Source: Vitrella brassicaformis (taxonomy: Eukaryota; Sar; Vitrellaceae). Taken from it: a stretch of DNA of 64,000 nt. The notes under the pieces are model-generated. The model ran no database searches. It had not been told where the DNA came from and saw nothing but the letters and a program-made list of their open reading frames with translations. Made by a program: the position numbers and the translations under genes. The DNA is taken from positions 5,382 through 69,381 of the forward strand of contig CDMY01000254.1 of assembly GCA_001179505.1 (NCBI GenBank), read 5' to 3'. The stretch's first letter is position 1. Each line of letters begins with the position of its first letter. Of the stretch, positions 58,884 through 64,000 are shown piece after piece.

Positions 58884-61800
58884 TCAGAGTGTGAGTGTGT
58901 GCTCGATGAGTTTGTCGTCGATGGGGGTGGTCTGGAAGCCGAGCATCTTGGTGATCCCTGTGAACGTCGTGTTGTCCTTGCTGACTGTGGCGGTCAGCTG
59001 CAATACGCACGCACGACAAACACATGGACGAATATGACGCACAAGAGAGGGGGGATTGGTGGTCGTCTGCTGAAGCTCACCGTTTTGATGCCTTCTGTCT
59101 TGGCGATCTCCACGAGCTTGGTCATCATTGCCGTGCCAAGGCCCTTGCCCTGCCAATGGACAAACACACAAACACACAAATGCCCAATTGGTGTATGTGC
59201 CCCGAGGTGGCAGGCAGGTGTCGCACCTGTGCAGCGTCGCGAATGAGCATGCGGTACTCGGCAGTGGTGTCGCGCAGACTCCGCTTGCGGTAAGCACAGA
59301 ACCCCACCATCCTGACACACACAACACAAGGGGGGATGTACATCCTTGTGGATTCTTGACCCCTTGGCTCCGTTTTCCCTACCGCCCCTTGTCGTCGGTG
59401 GCGATGAGGACGATGCCCCTGTCGTAGAGCGAAATGCCAGAGGAGGACAGAATGAGATGACGCCGATCAGGTGAGTGAACCTGCGGTTACCGATCGTAGT
59501 CGGTGTTGCACAGCTGGGACAGGCGGCTGTGGGCCGTCCGCTCAGCAAACGACACGTCCTTGAAAAACCGCTGGCGAAGGCTGTGCAACCAGAAACAAGG
59601 GAACGTGTTTCGGCATCAGTCTCTCTGCGCCTGCGTGTGTGTACCTCACCTTCGCTCAGAGATATCGGTGTGGAACTCGATTAACAGAGGCTCATCCTGA
59701 CAAACAAAGCGCAATGTGCTCATTATCTCTTCTCTTTCCCTATCTCTCTGGGGTTACCGATGCACGGATGGGTCTCACAGTGACAACCTCGTTGTTGCGT
59801 AGCGTCACTTTGGACACGTACTCCAATGGGTAGCCGCGGATGGCCACCTTGGGCACCTTTTGGCCAGGCTTGGCCACTATGACGCGTGCATCGAGGGCCA
59901 GCAGCTGGGACGGCGAGGCCAGCAGCGGGTTGATGTCGCACTCCATGATCAGTGGCTGGTCAACCACCATGGCAGAAAACGACACAAGTATCTTCTCGAG
60001 CTCGGCGATGTTGATGGGCAGACGGCCGCGGATCTGCACGCACACAAACAGTCCGGTCCAAGGGAAGAAGTCACGTGTATATGTTTCGGTCTGCTGACCC
60101 CCTGAAGCGCTTTGTATATCTTGGTTTCTTTCATGAGAGCGCGGGCAGTGACGCTCGTGAGGGGTGGCAGGGCCAACGAGGTGTCATGCATCACCTCCAC
60201 CAATGTACCGCCAGAGCCAAACACCTGCATGCCCCAACAATCGCATACAGACGCGTGGCTCGGCATTTCATGTGAGTTGTGGGTTCACTTACAACAACAG
60301 GGCCGAACTGTGGGTCGACACTGGATCCGACCAGCAGCTCGTAGCCACTCAAATCAGCCATTTGTTGCACCGTCACGCCCTGTTCATTTACGCACAACAA
60401 CACACACTACGTGTGAGATTTATGTACAGGCCTCAGGCTTGACCTGGAAGTCCTCTGGTGAGTATTTGGCGGCGACGTTCTTTTGGATAAGGTCGAACGC
60501 CTCCCGCACCATGTCCTCAGAGCTGAGATTCAGCTGCACGCCCCCCACGTCGGTCTTGTGCGTGATGGTCTCAGAGTTGAGCTTCACAACCACAGGATAA
60601 CCCAGCTGCGCCACATGACAGTCACAGAGAAAGATGTGGGAAACAACTGTGCGCATGGGTGTGAGTGCTCCTTGGGTGCCTGTACGTCTCGTGCAGCCGT
60701 GACAGCGTCTTCAACGGTCTCGCAGAGGATGGTCTCGACCACGGGGATACCGTAGGCTTTCAGAACCTTCAAACATGCCACGGCAAACACAGAATGACGG
60801 CAGTCTTCCTCTACCTGGCTTCCTTACACGTACTTGTTTCGACTCCAGTTCCGTGAGGATGCTTCGATCACTGTTGCTAACGTCCTGCAGGAGCCCCTTG
60901 ACAGCTCGCTGCTTCTCGAGCAGCTCGGGCGTCACTTCAATGCGAGCCTGTCGATACATCCACACGACACGCACGCACGTGTGTAAGTAAGTATGAATTG
61001 TTGATGCCGTCAGTCGGTGCGTGGCCGTACCGTGGGAGTCTCGTACAACTTAAGTTCAGACAATCAGCAAACGCATGCCTATGCAGTCGTCCATTCATTT
61101 ATTCTGTCTGTCTTATGGCGTGCTTGCCTTCTCGAGGCGAGATCTCAGGCTCCAGATCTTGGCAAACACCGCAGCGGCACTGATGAAACGGACAAACTCA
61201 GTCATGATCCTTCGCCTCACCCATTTGGTAGATCACCTGTCCGGGTACGGAATTGAAGGCACTCCGTTCTGTTCATTTCAGCCCGCGTACATGCGTAAAT
61301 AAAATAGACACGGATTTGAATATGCCTGGATATGTCGGAGGAAATGACCTTATTGAGGAGCTGGGCACCGCGCTCAACCTCAGAACCTACACGTACATAC
61401 ACCAAGGTACAACACCTACTTGCATACACTTACAGAGGTGAAACATAAAGAGTCGCGTACCTCCCATCCAGCTCGCGATCACAGGCACACGAGATTTGTG
61501 GGCGGATGGCAGCACCATCTCGGCTGTGTCTGCGGACACACGAGGTGACGGAAGTGCAATGCTGGTACCATGGCAAAGCGAGAAGTGTACGCATGCAAAA
61601 TGCCTCTCACTTGTAGGCTCCGTCATGTCCTAAGCGCAGAGGCGGCAACACCCGATTCACACACAAAGTATCGTCCGTCTTCGCGTGCAGTTACCTGCGG
61701 TGAGAGTACGACCAGCATTCCGTCACTGTTGGGGTCCTCGGCCACAACCTCCACTGCCTTGGCATACGTCTCAGGCGACGCATCACCCAACACGTCAACA

Positions 61801-63985
61801 GGATTGGAGTGGCTCCAAGCTGGAGGAAGAAACTGGTTCAGTCTGCACACAAATACATATACACACGTGTACATGGCTTCTGGTGTACGCGGCACGTGTT
61901 GGCTCACTTGTTGATGGTCGACTCATCGAGTGTGGCAATCTCAGCGTCGTTGAGAGCAGCAGCATCCGTCGCCAGCACGCCAGGACCACCGGCATTCGTG
62001 ATGATCACCAAACGGGGACCTGCATACCAGGACGCGCATACACTCTGCGACACGTCACCCGCGTATTGGTAGGCCCCGTCTTACCCTTTGGCAGGTTTTG
62101 TTTTGCGAGTGTGAGTGCGACATCGAACAGCTCTCCGATGGTGTCAACTCGCAAAACGCCTGCAGAAGGGACGGGCAGCCCATTGTGTTCCACTTGCTCA
62201 TGCGTGTATGCGTGTTCCACATCAGACCTGCGCGCTTCATGGCGGCATCGAAGATGTTATCAGCGCCCGCAAGCGAACCCGTGTGGGACGAGGCAGCCTT
62301 GGCAGCAGCCTGCACGCAGAAGTGCGGTGTGTACTTGATGGGTGTGGTGTGCATTGTGGGTGGCTGACTGCTTGCCTCGGTCCGGCCAGCCTTGATGACA
62401 ATCAAAGGCTTCTTCAGCGCGACCTCCTTGGCAGCGGACAGAAAGGCACGCGCGTCGCCTGTTTGACCAAGGCACAGCAAGAAAGCACGAGGCCGCAATA
62501 TAGAAGAACATGTAAACCTCATTGCTGTCTTCAGTTCGTACCGATTGCTTCCATATACATCAATATGGAATCAGTGTGAGGATCCTTGCCTTAAGATCAG
62601 ATCGGACGGATCAGACACCTTTCTGCCATGTGCATGTCCTGGGATTTGCTGCCTGCATTACCGAGGTAGTCGATGAGGTCTGCCCAGTTGACATCAGCCA
62701 TGGAGCCTATCGAGACGAACGCCGAGAATCCGATCTTCTCCTTGAGTGACCAGTCCAGCACCGAAGTGCACATCGCGCCCGACTGAGAGATGAAACCGAT
62801 CTTCCCGGGCAGGGCCATCTCTGACGGCAACAGGTGAGTCAGCATCATAGCTACGCACTAGACGTCAGCGCCCACTCACCTGACGCAAATGTCGCGTTCA
62901 GACCAACGATCGGATTCATGAGCCCCTGCAAACGCACAAGAATAGCCACACGCGTTGGCATATAGTGGTCTTGTCCGCACCAGGCAGTTGGGCCCGACGA
63001 TGCGGATGCCGCCCTTCGCCGCCGTCTCTAACAGCTGCACGCATGTGGCAGACGCACACAGGAAAACTCATGTCAAACGCATGGAGGGAAAGCAAGTGAC
63101 TTTTTGAGTTTCTGTGTTACTTGTTCTTCCAACTTGACGCCCTCTGGACCTATCTCCTTGAACCCTGCAGAGATGACTACCGCACCTCGAACGTTCTTCT
63201 CGACACACTCTGCCATCAGGGCCGGGATGCCCTTTGAAGAATACCCAGAGCACCACATCTCAGCAATGAAGGAACGAGTAGTGAACCTACCTTAGACGGC
63301 GTGACGATCACAACCAGGTCGACGTCACCAGGAATCGCCTGTCACATGCACGAAGCATGCACTCGCTCCTACGGCGTACGTCTACGACACTGCCTTTTCA
63401 CCTACCTTGACGGAAGGGAAGCATTGCACTCCCATGACCTCTTCACGCTTGGGATTCACTGCATATATGGGCCCGCTGAACCCGCCCGTGACGAGGTTGC
63501 GCATCAGTGTGCCGCCCACACCTGCGATCAGAAGACACCCACGTGCAAACAACCGTCACCTGATCACCCATGTGCCCCGACACCCTCACTTCTCGGCTTG
63601 TCTGTGGCCCCAATCACTGAAGAGGGGAGGAGAAAAGAAAACAGAAAACACTCCATATGCGCCACAGAGGAATGCCTTTTACATTTTCATTCGTACCAGC
63701 GACAGAGCGCGGCGTGAAGATGGGACTGAGCCCGCTGTCTTGCACCGTCATGATGGCCTCGACAGGATCTGGGGGCGCCGTGGCAAAGTCGACCTCCTTC
63801 CATGTTGAAGAACTGACACTCGAAGAGAACCGGACGGGCAGCTTACTGAGGAAGCTGTAGGCGAGAACAGATGTGGGATGGCTGATGATGCTGGCTCCCA
63901 GGCCCGTCTGTGGGAGAAGGCTGCTGCCCTGCCGCCGGGCACCAGCAGCCGCCACACGCAAAGTGCTCGCGAAGCGAGGAAACAT
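58884..63985 (-). CDS. NDP-forming acyl-CoA synthetase fused to GNAT acetyltransferase (Pka/PatZ-like), mitochondrial
   Basis: ATG 63985 opens an Arg/Ser/Ala-rich presequence without acids ([20 protein letters not shown]), suggesting mitochondrial import. Domains in order: CoA-binding ([50 protein letters not shown]); succinyl-CoA-ligase-like ([31 protein letters not shown]) with the [13 protein letters not shown] loop holding the phospho-His; ATP-grasp ([75 protein letters not shown]); and C-terminal GNAT ([50 protein letters not shown] with the acetyl-CoA loop). This is the order of E. coli Pka/PatZ, a protein lysine acetyltransferase. Whether the synthetase half is active is not settled by sequence, but its catalytic His is present. 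More than fifteen short exons; end TGA 58886-58884. Confidence 0.92.
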
Positions 63986-64000
63986 CTCGAACCTCGTGAG

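Noticed and set aside
58884-63985. Mitochondrial succinyl-CoA synthetase subunits
   Set aside because: Alpha- and beta-type modules are fused in one chain in the NDP-forming acyl-CoA synthetase order and followed by a GNAT domain, which succinyl-CoA synthetase lacks.

Overview
The window is nuclear DNA from a unicellular eukaryote. Genes lie on both strands and carry many short introns (about 45-110 nt, mostly GT-AG with a few GC-AG). Intergenic gaps are often only 100-800 bp. An ER HDEL signal, a VPS13, a Rab escort protein, a mitochondrial presequence and a GPI-anchored surface protein exclude a prokaryote. A complete late histidine pathway, an alveolate-like cysteine motif, high GC and GC-AG introns suggest a free-living photosynthetic alveolate such as a chromerid (Vitrella-like). 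That placement is inference; no marker gene here settles it.

Layout: 0.2-0.8 kb ribosomal protein S13 (+); 1.05-3.03 kb ESS2/DGCR14 splicing factor (-); 3.18-5.7 kb glucosidase II beta subunit ending in HDEL (+); 6.5-7.7 kb secreted Ser/Thr-rich GPI-type protein (-); 8.1-9.7 kb a methyltransferase-like remnant and an unrecognised secreted protein (-); 9.97-15.57 kb one gene fusing HisD, HisC, a HAD phosphatase and HisB (+); 16.9-33.2 kb a full VPS13 (+); a 300-base N gap at 33.55 kb; 34-36 kb a poorly resolved GT64-type glycosyltransferase (+); 36.3-37.9 kb a GT31/C1GALT-like glycosyltransferase (-); 38.6-55.1 kb a giant cyclic-nucleotide-binding ion channel with four channel repeats (-); 55.2-58.2 kb Rab escort protein (-); 58.9-64.0 kb a mitochondrial NDP-forming acyl-CoA synthetase fused to a GNAT acetyltransferase (-).

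Two loci stand out. The first reads as a single polypeptide of four concatenated voltage-gated-type, CNBD-bearing channel repeats, the arrangement known from sea-urchin sperm CNGK. Here the four selectivity filters differ (GFGD, AFGD, GTGD, GYGD) and intact nucleotide pockets alternate with degenerate ones. The second places the terminal reactions of histidine synthesis (IGP dehydratase, aminotransferase, probable histidinol-phosphatase, dehydrogenase) in one protein. No operon logic applies; neighbours are otherwise unrelated housekeeping, trafficking and secretory-pathway genes.
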